DNA of 64,000 nucleotides from Linnemannia hyalina (lineage: Eukaryota; Mortierellomycota; Mortierellomycetes; Mortierellales; Mortierellaceae). Below the pieces are notes generated by a model that saw only the letters and a list, made by a program, of their open reading frames with translations, was not told where the DNA came from and did not search any database. The translations under genes were made by a program, and so were the position numbers. Location: assembly GCA_019671135.1 (NCBI GenBank), contig JAHRHY010000023.1, positions 248,001-312,000 on the forward strand, given 5' to 3'. Below, one piece after another: positions 42,552 through 55,615 of this stretch (its first letter is position 1; each line of letters begins with the position of its first letter).

Positions 42552-44844
42552 TTACTTGCCCTTGCCCTTCTTGGTCAACCACTGAAGTGTGATGTCAATA
42601 TTGACCTGGTTCTTGGCCGAGATCGAGTAGCACGACACCTCGCGACTTGCAATCTGTTTCAAGTTCCTATATATCGTCAATCGGCGTTTTCATTTCAGAA
42701 AAAAAAGTGTTAGAATCGCCTCAATTAATTTAAGGACAAATGAACAGATACTATCCACCCAAAAATAATAAAAGGAAAACTTACATGACTTCGATGATCT
42801 GCTCAACGGTAAGGGCGCCAGGCAAGTCGTTCTTGTTTCCGAGGACCAGGACAGGGATGCTGGCCAACTGAGGCTTGTCCAGCAAGTTACGGAGCTCTGT
42901 CCTGGCTGCATCCAGCTTATCATGATCTGCCGCATCCAGAACAAACCTAATCAAGTTGATAATGTTCGTCAGTCATAACGGTTAAATACACAATCCCTGA
43001 AAAGTTCCCCTGTCTGTCAACTTCAGAACATGGTAATCCAGGTCCACTAGCAGGTAGACTTACACAATGGCATTAACGCCTCGGCAGTATCTCTCCCACA
43101 TGCTTCGGAATCTAATAGGTTCAAAAAAAAGCAAACAAACAGCATAGGCGTGTCAGAAAACCTCGGGTATTCGACAGAGTCGTAGGTTCAAAAAGAACGC
43201 ATTCTGAAGACCAGATCCACAACAGCTATTTACCTGGGCTGTCCGCCAATATCCCACAGCTTCATGGTCACATTTCCTTTGGTGACCTTGCGCATGTTGA
43301 ATCCAACGGTAGGGATCATGTCTTCTGAGAACTGTCCAGACTATTTACAGGAGAAAAAAAGAAGGGTCCACGGTTAGGGGGTGGCGTCTGATTAGGTCAT
43401 CATTGGTCCTGTTTTTTGCGCTGTGTGAATGCTGGTCGACTATCTCTTGCTTTTTTGTTCTCCGTGTGTGTCAGGATCGCTTTCTTGGCCTTGTCATATC
43501 AAAAGACAGTTGTGAGTATCAATCACCAGCTGACAACTCTTCCTCGCTATTTCACCTTATACCCCCTACTTTTTCTTCGCCTTCATGATCCTGTGGTCCT
43601 CGACTACCCGTGATTGCAACACAGGAATGATAAAAATATCCAGAATGAGGAGGGCGAAGTTGAAATATGTCCTCTTGTTTGTTATTGTTGTTGTCCCTGA
43701 CTAGCACGCTTGTCCGCCAAAGTCCATGACCTGTTCCTCCCTTTTATTTTGCTGTCGTTATTGCTGCTGCTGTTGAAGTTGACTCGTGGTGTGACACAAT
43801 CCTTGTTATTTTTGTGCAATACACTCCTCCTGTTGCAAATAAGTCATTTTTTTCTCGTCCCCTCCGAACACTAACAAAAAAATGACCCCTGCACTGGTCG
43901 TCATTTTCTGGAGTGATACGATTCCCGCATCGCCGTCTGTCTGCCAATGGGTCGACGGAATGTCCGTTGTGCGTGCGTGCGTGCGTCGTGCGTGCGTGTC
44001 CTTGTGTGTGTGCAACGACAAAAGAAGAAACAACGAGGTCCAAAAGTGTGGGGAAGCGAGAGAGAAAAGAAAAGGTGTCTGCGTTCCTGTTTATGTTTCC
44101 AAACAAACAACAAGGTCCCTCGCTCGTTCGCACGAGACAACCAAAAAAAAAAAAAAAAAAAAAAGAGTACAAGTTCCACAGTAATAGCTGTAGTCCATCG
44201 TTTTTCCAAGACGACGCTGCCGCAATGCTCTATCCATGTTTCCTCTGCCGTGTAAAACTAATGACCATGCTTTCTCTTCTTTCCCAGCCTTGCACCATAA
44301 TATCTATTCCTGCTTTGTGGAAAAGGAAGTGGCTGGCAGACAAGCAAGCTGGCAGGGTCTGGCTATGCTTCTTTTTTTTGCCAAATGGGAAGAAAGGTGT
44401 TCCTCCTGCAGTTTTGTTTTGTTGACTGAAAAGTACCAGAAGTGTAGGAAGTTGCGACACTTACAGCAATAACGTTGACGAGGGTGGTCTTTCCACTGTT
44501 TTGCAAGCCGACCAAAGTCAACTCCATCTCGGTCTATTGAAGTAGAAGGAAAGTACAGGTGAGAAGGTCAGTAAGAGGAAAAAACATTATGTCAGCTTGG
44601 TTGTTCTTGAAGTACATATCCTTGTGGAAAAAAAAAAAGAACGAGAGTGAGGAGCGAGAGCACTGCAAAAGCAGTAATAGTAGCTCGAGACGAGAACAGG
44701 GGTGTGATGACAACAAAGAGCAATGAACAATGTTCTTGAGATGAGAAAGAAAGAGTGTGTGAAAAGGAACGTCGTTGGGCATGTGTATACCTTGAAGAAG
44801 AGACTACGCAGCCAGTCCAGGATGGACTGAATGAAGGATGCCAT
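42552..44844 (-). CDS. ARL8: Arf-like small GTPase ARL8
   Basis: Lysosome/vacuole-associated GTPase that links these organelles to motors and tethers. Exons in order are 44791-44844, 44465-44533, 43234-43340, 43064-43111, 42785-42946 and 42552-42666, giving 184 residues, close to the 186 of animal Arl8. The amphipathic N-terminal helix [18 protein letters not shown] lacks a myristoylation Gly2, as in ARL8. G boxes are visible: GLQNSGKT (27-34), PTVGFNMRK switch I, DIGGQ (71-75), NKND (130-133) and SAK (163-165). [13 protein letters not shown] is the ARL8 hallmark. An intron of 1124 bp (43341-44464) separates the P-loop exon from the switch I exon. ARL8 is absent from budding yeast, so its presence fits an early-diverging fungus. 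Confidence 0.96.
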
Positions 44845-45810
44845 GTCGAATGAAAGGGGTAAAAGTTGCTATTGTTGTCTGTGGTGGTGGTGGTGGTGGT
44901 GATGGTGTATGTGTGTGTGCGTCAATCCTGGGGGGAGAGTTGTTTGTTGTAGTTGCGGACGATGATGAATGTTCCCAGGAGTGAGGTCGTAAAAAGGGAT
45001 GGGATGGGGATGGATGGAAAAGAAGAAGAATGAAAGGATAAAAAGGAAAGGCGAGGAGAGAAGGGAAGGGAAAATATTGTGTTAGCGGACAGACCCGTGC
45101 CATACACACACACATGCAAACGCACAACAAATTTCAGTCCCGCTTGGATCTCATCCTTACTTCTCTCCTCTTTGTCGTCTCTGCTACCGTCGCTTTCGTT
45201 CATGGTGCAAGGACCCAGAACTTCCCTTCTTCAATTGACTGACTCGCTCTCATCAACATCATCATCGTCGCTACAAAACCTCTTTTTACACCTCCTACAG
45301 GCTCAGCTTTCTCTTTCTCTTTCAATTGGCCACCTGGCCCCTTTTCCTTGTGTGTGTGTTCATGAAAGTACCATCGCTTCTCAACAAAGATTTTATTCTT
45401 GGTCACCGAAACCTTACTGTCGCTTCTACGTCCAGTATCCTCTCTCCTCTTTCCTCTTCTCGAATACTCAGCATGAACCTGGTCCCTTATTTTTTGTTTG
45501 TTTGCTGCATAGCCATTTCCGATTTCCCCAATGACGTTACAACAACGCCCAATGACGATCCGCATATGCCTTGCTGCTCTCACGAACATAGACAAGGACT
45601 CAACACAAGTCGGGAGGATTAGAAAAAGAGGAGAATATTATTGTTATTGTTTGTTGTAATATTGATGTGTAGGTGTGTATGCATAAGGGATAGATAGGCC
45701 CCAGCTTGGTAGTGAGTGAGTGAATCAAAGAGGAACATTAAGAAAAAAAAACAATAGAGAAGTGTATGTAAGAGAGACAAAATAAATACATCCGTCAACC
45801 ATTTTTTTTT
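44845..45810. other. Intergenic: ARL8 promoter and septin 3' region
   Basis: CACC/GTGG-rich microsatellite-like stretch directly upstream of ARL8 (44880-44915), then pyrimidine/purine-biased DNA. No gene seen. Confidence 0.5.
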
Positions 45811-48592
45811 CTACTTGGGGTTCTTGAAGAGCTTGCTAGAGGACTTGTTTAACGTACCGCTACGCGACAAAGTCACAAGCTCCTCAACCTCACGGTGCTC
45901 AGCGTCGAGCTGCACACGCATCTGCTCCAGCTCCGCCATCAGCTCGGCCTTCTTGGCGTTCAAATGGTCCTCACGCTCGCGCAGCGCAATCTCCTTCTCC
46001 TTGACCTTTTGCACAAACATCTGACGGATCTCCTCCTCGCGACGCTCCATTTCCTGCTTGTTCTGCGACTTGGTGCCTTCGATCTGGCTGTCGTAGCTGT
46101 CGTCGCATTCCAAGATCGAAACGGGGCGACCCAGCTTGCGGAGGGCATCACCACGGTGTTTATGGTAGTGGACATTGTGTGTCGTCTCCACCAGATCATG
46201 CAAGCAGGTCGACATCAGCAGCTCTCTCAAGAACACAAAGTCCGAGTGTTCAGCGTTCTCAACTATTTTTTTTTGTTACAAGTGCATGCATTATGCAAAA
46301 ATAAGACGTATCACGCGGTTAGATCTCCTTTCAACAGTGGAATGTTGTACACATCAATATGTCTACTGTTCATCTTTCACGCGAAATCATCCTTGTCAAG
46401 ACACGGTACCTTCAACAACTCCCCAGCGGTAAGTTCTGCAGCGGACATCTCTGTTTCCAATGCGGGTAATGGTGTCGCTTCCAATGACGGAGAAAGGAAT
46501 ATGTTGCTAAACACCATAATAAAAAAAAGAACATAAATCAGTTTTCTCTTCACACAAAGAATTCTCCGCCGTTTGTCCATGCTGCAAGTTTTCATTCTCG
46601 CATAATCTGCTCCTGGCTCTGAAGAGGAAAGCCAAAATGCGCTTACCAAAAGCTCTTCTGCGCCATCGACCTCATCAGGGTAATCCGAAGGGAAGGTTTT
46701 AATTCCATGCTCCTGCAAATCACGCAACAAGATGTGCTTGAACGACACCTTCTCCTCGGCGGTCATGGTGTCGGCTTTGGCGATAATGGGAATGACATTG
46801 ACCTTCTTAGCCAAAGTCTGAAGAGCTTTGGCATCAAGTTCCTTCAAACTAGCAACAAAGAAAAAAAAAACAAGCATATGTGTGAGCCCAACAAGGAACA
46901 TTAGCTCTCTCCTGGTTTGAAAAAAAACAAATGCCCTTGAACAAATACAAATACGCAACAACAGTGAGCCATGCTAATCCTTCTTTTCTTTTGTCTCCTT
47001 TGTCCTGATCTTTGAATCTTACCCATGACCGTTGGGTGCGATAAAGTAAAGCACGGCATGAATGCGGGTATCGGGAATGGCCTTTCGGAATCCTGGGTGT
47101 CGTTCAGCGGTCATGTACTCCTCGAACTGTTTGTCGATATACTCCATGATAGGGGCGACACTAGTTTAAGCAGAGATAAAAAGACACCAGAAAAAGAAGA
47201 GAATGAGTCCAACATAATTCAGAGACAACAAAGAGTCCAGATTGCTATAAAAAATGAGTGCTCTCATCCCAACATCAAAAACATCGGTCGGTCTGTATGA
47301 GTTTCTTTCTGAGCAAAAAAACAACATGTAAATATAGGTGGAAGAGGAAGTGAGCTTGTAGATGGGCCACAGGAGGCAAGAAGTGGACAATGGTGAATGC
47401 CAAAAGAAAAAAAGAGGACATGCCATCTAAAAAGGCGGGAGCTGACGACGGACTTACTTGTGCTCACGGTTCAGCTCATCTCCAAATCCTGGCGTATCGA
47501 CAATGCAGAGGTTCAAGATGACTCCATCCTCGACCAGTTCTAATTTGAAAGTACAAAACAAAGTGACAGTGTTAGCTCTCGTTTGTTTAGCGAAGAAGAT
47601 GATGCTGGCGAGTATCCTGGCCGGGTTGATCTCTTGCAAAGTGTCCAAAGATGGCACAACTGGCAAATTTAGATATGTGTCGGTACGGTACCATAGTACG
47701 AAGGCTGGATCTGAACTGTCTGAGTTGACTGTGGGTTGCGGGGGAGGATCTCCTCCTTGAGGTCGGTGTTGAAGAGGGTGTTCATGAAGGTGGTCTTTCC
47801 GAGGCCACTCTCGCCTAGACGAAGCAGAACCAGTCAATTGACGTGCACATGTTAGTTTACAATGGACAAAAAGAACGGAGGCTTTTGATTGTCTGTCGTA
47901 CAAGACACCCAAAGTATTCTCTGTGCCATTGGCGAGGTCGAGTCGGACAGTGACAGAGTTAATTGACCTACCAACAACCATCAAGTTCAAGTCGAAGGTG
48001 TTGCGCTTGACTTTGGTGAAGTGCTGGCTGGGGAGAGCATCGAGACCGAGGGGCGATGTCAATTCCATTGGCCTCGGCTGGGGGTGCTTCCAGGGGCCAG
48101 GGTCGGGAAACTGACCACTGTTGTTTAATTAAATAGGAGGTCGAAAAAGAAACATGTCAAACGTGGGTTAGCCCGCGGCGACTTTAGTTAACGAAGCAAC
48201 CTCAATATCGTATGATAATTAACGCCTTTATGTTGGCTGTTTTTGTTGGCTTGTTTACCTATGCTGATGGGCGAATTCCTGGTGATGATAACCAAGTCGT
48301 TCAAGAGGATCCGACAAGAAGATAGAGGTTATATTCAATTGAACAATTGAACGGAGACAAAGGAGAGAGAAAAAAAAAGTTCGTTGTTGTGAGTGTGTGT
48401 GCACCCTTGTTTGTGCCATATGAGAATGTCGCTATTGTCTGCAAGCATTGGCCCCTCGTTTTATGTTCGTTGAGGTCGTTGAGAACAAAAGATAATCAAT
48501 TGGTGGATTGTGTTGTTATCCACGAGGAAAAAGGTGGCGCTGGAGAGTGTGAGTGTTGAGTGATGAGTGTGAAGTTTGCTTACGAGAGGCAT
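45811..48592 (-). CDS. Septin
   Basis: GTP-binding filament protein of the cell cortex and septum. Nine exons in order: 48584-48592, 48260-48279, 47972-48117, 47692-47814, 47458-47539, 47023-47160, 46647-46848, 46410-46506, 45811-46262, giving 422 residues. The first two coding exons have only 9 and 20 bp, yet they are needed to keep frame (MPL, then EFAHQHS, then GQFPDPGPWK). G1 is GESGLGKTT (59-67), G3 DTPGFG (114-119) and G4 AKAD (196-199). The septin unique element includes YRWGVVEVENAEHSDFVFL. A C-terminal coiled coil (about 335-405) is charged with Glu/Lys/Arg. The P-loop region resembles the Cdc11 group, but I cannot fix the paralogue. Confidence 0.93.
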
Positions 48593-49196
48593 GGTCGAGT
48601 TGAGGTTGAGAGTGAGAGTTGGCGGTTGAGGGTGAAGAGGTAGGGAGGTGTATTAACGAGAGAGTGTGGGGCAGGGGTAAGGGGAGAGAAGAGGGTGGGA
48701 CGAGGTGAAGAAGAAGGGGGATGGGATTGAAGAAGGGAAGAGGTGCGAATGAAGGAAGAGAGAAGAGTGGGATGCAACGACGGGTGTCTTTCTTTGTCTG
48801 TCTGTGTCTCTCTTGGTCCAAGGCGAGAGAGAAGGGAAAGAAGCAAATTCATTAAGGGGAATGCAGGACCCTTTTCGCTCTCTTGATCACAGTTGGACGA
48901 CCCTTAACCGAATCAACCATCCGTTGTCTCCTTGAATCACAGCCACACGATGGTTGGACGTGTCTCTAACACTTTCTGGGGCACAAGTATAAAAGGCTAA
49001 CTCTCTCTCTCTTCGCTTCTTTCTCCTTTGGCAACTATCTTCTTCCTTCAACCACCCTATCTGTTTTTCTCACTACACCGCTCACTCACTCACTCACTCA
49101 CTCACCCACCCCACTCACTTAGTCACATTATCTCTACTCTCTCGTCACTCTCGCATAATTTCTCAAACAACCTCACCTTCGCTTCCATCTCAACAA
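48593..49196. promoter_or_regulatory. Divergent promoter septin / URC1
   Basis: TATAAAA for URC1 at 48988-48994, about 200 bp before its ATG. The URC1 leader has a (CACT)n microsatellite (about 49080-49106) and CT-rich sequence. No TATA is evident on the septin side. Confidence 0.55.
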
Positions 49197-51571
49197 ATGT
49201 CAGACTCGGCTGTTCTCACACAAATCTTGACCACCCTTGCAGACTTGCAAGCAAGTCAATACCTTCTCTCCCAAAAGGTATTCTTTCCTTTCTTGCTGCG
49301 GACATGCCGCAACTCTATGGTGCCACCCTCCCTCCCTTTGCTGACCATTACCCTTTGTACGCGTTCTTTCACCGTTTGTTCCTAAACAGGTCGACAAGAT
49401 CCAGACAGAGTCCGTGCACCTCCCACATGGAGTCAAGCCCCACATCTACGACAAGCACTACTTGGGTATGTGACGCCCCTTTGTGTTCTGGCATTTCAAA
49501 TGTACTGCTACGTTTGACAGAACACAGGCTGACGAGGACATGCTATCGATTTGGAATTGTGGGGAATAGGCCACTTTGACTCGGACCATGACACCGTTGT
49601 GTCACCCACGTTTGCACCCAAGATGGACCACGCAAGTCTTTTTACCGAAAAGCCCACCTTGTTGAGTACGATCACCTTTTGATAATCACTACAACGAGCT
49701 TATCTTTCCTCTATGTCGATTCTTTGATCACTAATACAAGTCTATCATTCCCATCAACTACACCGTCGGCCTTAGCTCACCCAGACGAGCCAGGAGTAAA
49801 GCCATACACCATGAACTGGGGCGACGCAGACCCTCAAGTCCGAGGACCCATCATCGTCACCCGTCACCGCTCGTCTATGAACATTCGGTAAGGCGTCTGT
49901 GCGTTTGTATGTATGGGACTATTTTGTGTCGAGCTGCATGGCTCTTGCAAATCGGACGTTGTTCTCATCTATTTGTCATTTTTCCTTGACTGTAGAAATG
50001 CACTGGGAGCGTATGGCGGCCCTTACTCCATCTACCGTGCAATGGCTGTTGCCATGGAGGAACTCGCCGAAGACGTATGTTGGCCTGTTTGTCCTTATTT
50101 GCGTCATAGATATCTTCGCCTTCATTATTAAAACCAATGAAAACTCATCACTTTGCACTTTGATTCGATCACATTACAGCATCGACCCAACTTTGATCAC
50201 ACGGAGCCGGTCATCAACATTCCGCAGCAACCCCAGTGGTCGGACCCCACCAAGATCGTCTCTTTTGATCCTTTTGGACACATGACAACCCAATTCTACA
50301 AGAAGGAGATTGAGCAGGGTCTGGATATCCGTCCCACTATCGCCATCACGCGCGCCCATATGCTCGTCCCCGAGATCCAAGCAGAGGTCAAGAGCGGCGC
50401 TTTGGCTGTTGATGGCAAGGTTGTCATCACGGACGCAGGAGAGCTCAACGTCCACAAGGCTGCCATTGATCCCGTTTGGTTTCTCCCTGGCGTCGCTGCT
50501 CGCCTCAACGTCGAGGAAGATTTCCTCCGTCGCTGTCTCTTGTAAGTTGTCCATGAGCTTTTCTTGTTCTTTTCACCTGCAATGACAATTCTTAGTTCAG
50601 GTAGACTCACCATCATGTTTTTTTTCTCATTCTAATCAACTTAGTGAGAGCACAGGAGGAATGTACCCTGAATTGATCAGTCGACCGGACATCAAGGTGT
50701 TTTTGCCACCCATCGGAGGATTGACTGTATACATTTTTGGCAACCATGAGCTCATTTCCGATCCAAAGACACGACTGACAGTCAGGGTGCATGATGAATG
50801 CAATGGCTCGGATGTGTTTTGCTCCGACATCTGCACATGTCGACCTTACCTCGTCTTTGGCATGGTTGAGGCCATCAAGGAAGCCCAGAATGGCGGCGTT
50901 GGGCTGATCATCTACTGTAAGTTTGAATGGTCTGAGATACGTCTGTGCGCCACCAAATTTTTGCTCTCTCTCCTTCTGTTGTCCAGTTGACCCATGGATT
51001 CTTCGTAACTCAAATTCTATTTTTCTGTTTGCTGGGAAAAAAAATTAGTCCGCAAGGAAGGTCGTGCCTTGGGGGAGGTCACCAAGTACCTTGTCTACAA
51101 CGCCCGTAAAAGGGAGGGCGACTCTGCCGCCAAGTATTTTGAACGGACAGAGAATGTCGCAGGGGTCAAGGACGTGAGATTCCAGGATCTGATGCCTGAC
51201 GTGCTCCACTGGCTCGGGATCACCAAAATCGACCGATTCATGTCCATGTCTAACATGAAGCATGACGCCATCATCGACGCCGGCATACAGGTGCATACTT
51301 ACTTTACCTTTCATCCCGTCACTTGGCTTGCGCATGTTATCACACCCACACGCCATACTCAACTTACTCTTTTTACGTTGTGTTTCCTGACTTTCTATTG
51401 CACGCTTAGATTTTAGAACGTGTTCCCATCCCGGACGAGCTGATCCCAGCGGATTCCAAGGTGGAGATTGACGCCAAGATCGCTGCAGGATATTTCACCA
51501 ATGGACACATCCCTGACGCGGAGGACCTGTCGCGCACAGTTGGTCGAGGCTGGGATGATTCTCATCCGTGA
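49197..51571 (+). CDS. URC1: GTP cyclohydrolase II-like uracil catabolism protein Urc1
   Basis: Member of the RibA-like branch used in the URC pyrimidine-degradation pathway of fungi. Nine exons: 49197-49277, 49390-49465, 49570-49665, 49776-49887, 49996-50074, 50180-50541, 50645-50916, 51049-51290, 51410-51571, giving 493 residues. Residues 1-200 are the family-specific N-terminal domain (VRGPIIVTRHRSSMNIRNALGA is split by an intron). The GTP cyclohydrolase II domain follows: RVHDECNGSDVFCSDICTC supplies the zinc cysteines, GVGLIIYFRKEGRALG the substrate loop, and LHWLGITKIDRFMSMSNMKH a late motif. Riboflavin-type RibA would be shorter and without this N-terminal domain, so Urc1 is favoured. 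No other URC gene is in the window. Confidence 0.87.
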
Positions 51572-52516
51572 AGGATGCTCAATCCATGTACTTGTAGTAC
51601 GAGACTACTAGACCTTCCATCTGCGATCTAGAAAAAGACCCGACTCGTAGTTCCATCTTCATCTTGTACAAAGTAGTGTTTTTTTCAATGTATCATATCT
51701 TTTTCTTCCGAAGATAGGCAAATGCGAAATAGGAAAAAGGAGGGATTGACTAGTATGCAACAATTGTTTCTATGCCGCGTGGATTGAAAAAAGGAAATAG
51801 CGTTTAACCAGTGCCGGTTCGTATGTGCCTCACGTGGGGGCGAGCTTGGCTGTTGAGTAAAGTTGGCGAAGGATCACCTCTTTTAGCTCCTCCTGCTTCT
51901 CCACAGAGCGCGTCGAATAAAAAAACGTTTCTGCAAGTGGTGACAAAGGGCGCATGCAACGCATTGCCTATCTGGTCTGTCCAAAGGGACACAAACAAAG
52001 ACAACAGCATCGAAAAGCCAAAGCGCCCCCAGCAACATGAATGAACAAAACCACCCCCGTCCCTACTTTTTCTCGTTGCGCTTTTTCTTCATGGATTCAA
52101 TTGCCATGAGCTTGGCGTGTCTGCCTTGTGCTGCCATGGACAGTCACTGAGGAAGGTACGCCAGTGATCACTTTTTCTCTTTCTTGTTTCTCCGTTTCTC
52201 TTTTCTCTCTTTTTTATTTTTTTATTCTGGTTCCTTCATTCCAGCAACAACAACAACAACACTCACTTTCAGTTTATTCCTTTTCTGCAGTCTCATTCTC
52301 ATTCAGGAACAAACACAGGACGCCCATCGTCTCTTCTCACACTCATCAGCTCCTCTCGCAGTTCACACGCGATCACACCTCCACAAGGCTCACCAACTTT
52401 TTTTTTGCTGTGACAACAACCAAAAGCCAACAACCCGTCTTTCCTTCACTGCCACTTCCCACAACGGAGACCTCACAACGGACCACTCCAAAGCCCTGAT
52501 AGATAAGCACATACGG
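51572..52516. other. Intergenic: PPN1 promoter
   Basis: No gene supported. The pyrimidine-rich stretch 52160-52240 and CAACAACAA sequence near 52243 look like leader/promoter. An open frame continuous with PPN1 extends upstream to 52184 but starts with unlikely protein. Confidence 0.5.
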
Positions 52517-54848
52517 ATGAACACACAGCAATTGGATCACCTCATGCCATGGAGGCCAAAGCGTGCAAGGGCACCTCTCAGTACGACACGCCGCTCGACC
52601 TCCACAAGGCTCCTACTCCTCTGCATGGTGGCGACCTCTCTGTGGCACCTACCTTCCCCAACAGGAGCTCAACCTGATCAACCATACCCCTACGACCCCG
52701 ACGAATCTCGTCTCGCAGGTCAGTTCCTCCACATCACCGACATTCACCCGGACGAGTTCTATATCAACGGAGGATCCATCTCGACCTCCTGCCACAGAAA
52801 CACGACCAACGAAGACGATGACATGATGCGGATGATGAGGCCCGGACGGACAGATGGCGGTTATGGTGGAATTTATGGATCGCCTTATTCGATCTGTGAT
52901 AGCCCGTTCTCGCTCACCAATGCGACCTTTGACTGGATCGATCGCAACCTGATTCAATCTCTTGATTTTGTTGTATGGACTGGTGACAATGCACGGTATG
53001 TTTTTTTATGCTTCAATTGCATTTTTCTTTGTTTACTTTTTTTTTGTTTGTTCGTTCGCGAGTGGGTTGCCCTGGAACAGAGTCCGGCGATACAAAGGGA
53101 TTGCATTACGGGTCGAAGGAGACGGAACTGGAACAACATGACTTGGACATTAGCTGGCTGCTGACGTCTACCCTCAGTTTGAGGAACACATTATTCTCCT
53201 TCCTTGTGCTTGTTGTGTGGTTTTGGGTGTTTCAGTCAAAAGTAAAGAAAAGAATGGTCCCTCTTGGAGGCTCCTGAAATCTGGTTACCATCAGGAAAAA
53301 GAGAGATTCTTATCTCCCTGCCTGAACTGACTGTACTGACTGACTGGTGCCTTGTCTTTCCTTTCTCTTCCATGTCGGAAAAATATTCCTATCTAAAATA
53401 GACACGATTCCGATAACGAACGTCCCCGTACACAAAAAGAGATCGAGGACCTCAACAAGGCCATCGCCAACAAGTTCCTGGAGACCTTCACGCCCGACAA
53501 AGACGATCCCTTTGAGCAGCGCATCCCCATCGTCCCCTCGATCGGCAACAACGATGTCTACCCCCACAACATTATGGAAGCCGGTCCCAACAGGATCCTA
53601 CAGCATTTCTCTGATATCTGGTCACCCTTTATCCCCGAGAGCCAGTACCATACCTTCCAGCATGGAGGGTATTACGCCTCTGAGGTCGTCCCCGGCAAGA
53701 TCACGGTCGTGGCGCTCAACACACTTTATTTCTATAACTCGAACGCAGCTGTGGATGGGTGTGATTCCGAGGATGAGCCCGGCACAGATCAGATGGATTG
53801 GTTGGAGGTTGAGTTGGAGTCGTTGCGGAAGAGGAAGATGACGGCTTATCTGACGGGGCATGTCCCGCCCGCCCGCAAGTCCTATTCGCCGACTTGTTTT
53901 GTCCGATATACTGATATTGCACTCCGGTACCAGGATGTCATTGTCGGGCATTTGTATGGACACGCCAACATTGATCATTTCTTTATCCTCTCCCAGGCGA
54001 CCCTCAACAGTGATTCTGTCGATGCGGAGGCAGAGGAGGACTTGGAAGAGCAGGAGCAGGAGCAGTCGTCGAACAGTAGATTGGATCAAGGAAGCAACAA
54101 GCAGACGGTGTTAGACGCATGGATCAACAACAACAACAGTAGCAGGAGCATATCCCCCTCCTCAATATCGACAGCATCCGGCCGGACTCGTCAGCGTCTC
54201 GAACAGGAAGCCAAGTCATTCGATGTGGCGGATGAGGACGAACACTATGCGTTCCACACCCTGGGCTTGAGCTCTTACCTGCTCGAGCTCTGGGAGCAGT
54301 ACGAGGATATCCCCAAGAAGGCCAAGATGTCTGATTTCGCGATCGCCCTTGTGGCACCCTCTGTCGTCCCGACCTACAACCCTGCTCTTCGCGTCTACAC
54401 CTACCAACTCGCCATTGAGAAGCCCGAAGCACCTGACCAACCATACCAGGCTTTGCAACAGGATCAAGATTACATCGAGGAGGATGAGTATGAGTCCTCG
54501 GGAGAGTCAGATAGTAACGGCAAGAAGAAGAAGAAGCCCAGGAAGCCCAGAAAGCCCACCCGACCTCCCAACCCCCCCGCAGTCCCACCCTTCACCTTCG
54601 GCTTCCCCCTCAACTATACACAGTACTTTGTCAATCTGACCATGGCCAATTCGGTGGCTGCCCTGGACCCCACAAAGCCTGTCGAGTACCAGGTCGAGTA
54701 CCGGAGTCGAGAGGATTACGGATTGAAGGATCTGAGTGTCTCCGAGTGGTTGGCGCTGGCGAAACGGATTGTCAAGAGTGAGATGAAGAAGAAGCAGTAT
54801 ATGGCGTGGATGGTCGTTCTCACCGGAACTGAGAATGATCACTTTTGA
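52517..54848 (+). CDS. PPN1: Vacuolar endopolyphosphatase
   Basis: Cleaves long inorganic polyphosphate chains inside the vacuole. Exons 52517-52995 and 53402-54848 give 641 residues. It is a type II membrane protein: basic head (PKRARAP, RRSTSTR), a single span near 32-47, then a luminal metallophosphatase. Metal-binding motifs in order are DIH (D75, H77), GDNARHD (156-162, split by the intron), GNND followed by PHN (208-216), GH at 312-313 and GHLYGH (342-347). N-glycosylation sites such as NTT and NAT occur. An acidic, Gln/Ser-rich insertion (about 360-420) and a Lys/Pro stretch (about 535-555) separate conserved blocks. The GNND form in place of GNHE is, as I recall, normal for this family. 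Confidence 0.93.
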
Positions 54849-55615
54849 GAAGGCCGGCGGAGAGAGTGAGGTGGGATGGTAGAGCGGCCTTGTGGAGGCT
54901 TGGACAACAGTATTAAAAAATTTGTATGTATCTTGCTGACATCATTGATCAGTCTTGCGAGTCGCGACGCGTTCGTGTTAATATTGCTGCCATGTTTGAA
55001 CCACGCCGCCTTTTAGTTTACGAGAAAATGAACAAGAGAAAGTCAACCATAGAGAAGGATGAGAAAGGATAGCAATGAAAGAAGCGTCCCCCCCCCCTCT
55101 TTCCCTCCCTACCCCCCCTACCCCCCTACTCTGTTCCGCCCCTCTAGTCGTTCCCACCCCTTCAAGTTTTTTTTTTTCTTCTTTTGTTGGTTTGTACGTT
55201 TTGCATTTTTTTTCCATCCCTAGTTGACCCTTTTTTGTGTCTTTTCACCCCGATGTCGTTGCACGCTTTGACGCTTCTTTCGCCTCCTAGTTTTTTTACT
55301 TCCATTCATCCCCTGCATCTCACCTCCCCCCCCGTTTTGTGTTTTTTGTGTTTTGCAGTCTGTTCATCACCATCCCATCCCGTCATGCGTCATCAATCAT
55401 CATCATAGAAAGGACCCCCAACTTTCCTTACCCTCCACAAAAAAAAAAAAGAGCCATCAATTTCATCCATAGGTGCTGGGTACATATTTTTTCTGGTGCC
55501 TCGGCCATGGTATTCATACAAAATGAATGAAAAACTACAAAAAATTGTGTTGCGCTCTCCCATAATGGGAAAGAAGGATAGAGGCGGAGGAGGAGGGGGA
55601 AGAAAGAGGGATAAA
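54849..55615. other. Convergent 3' region of PPN1 and BTB gene
   Basis: Several C-runs (55088-55128, 55326-55335) and T-runs. No gene seen. Confidence 0.5.
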
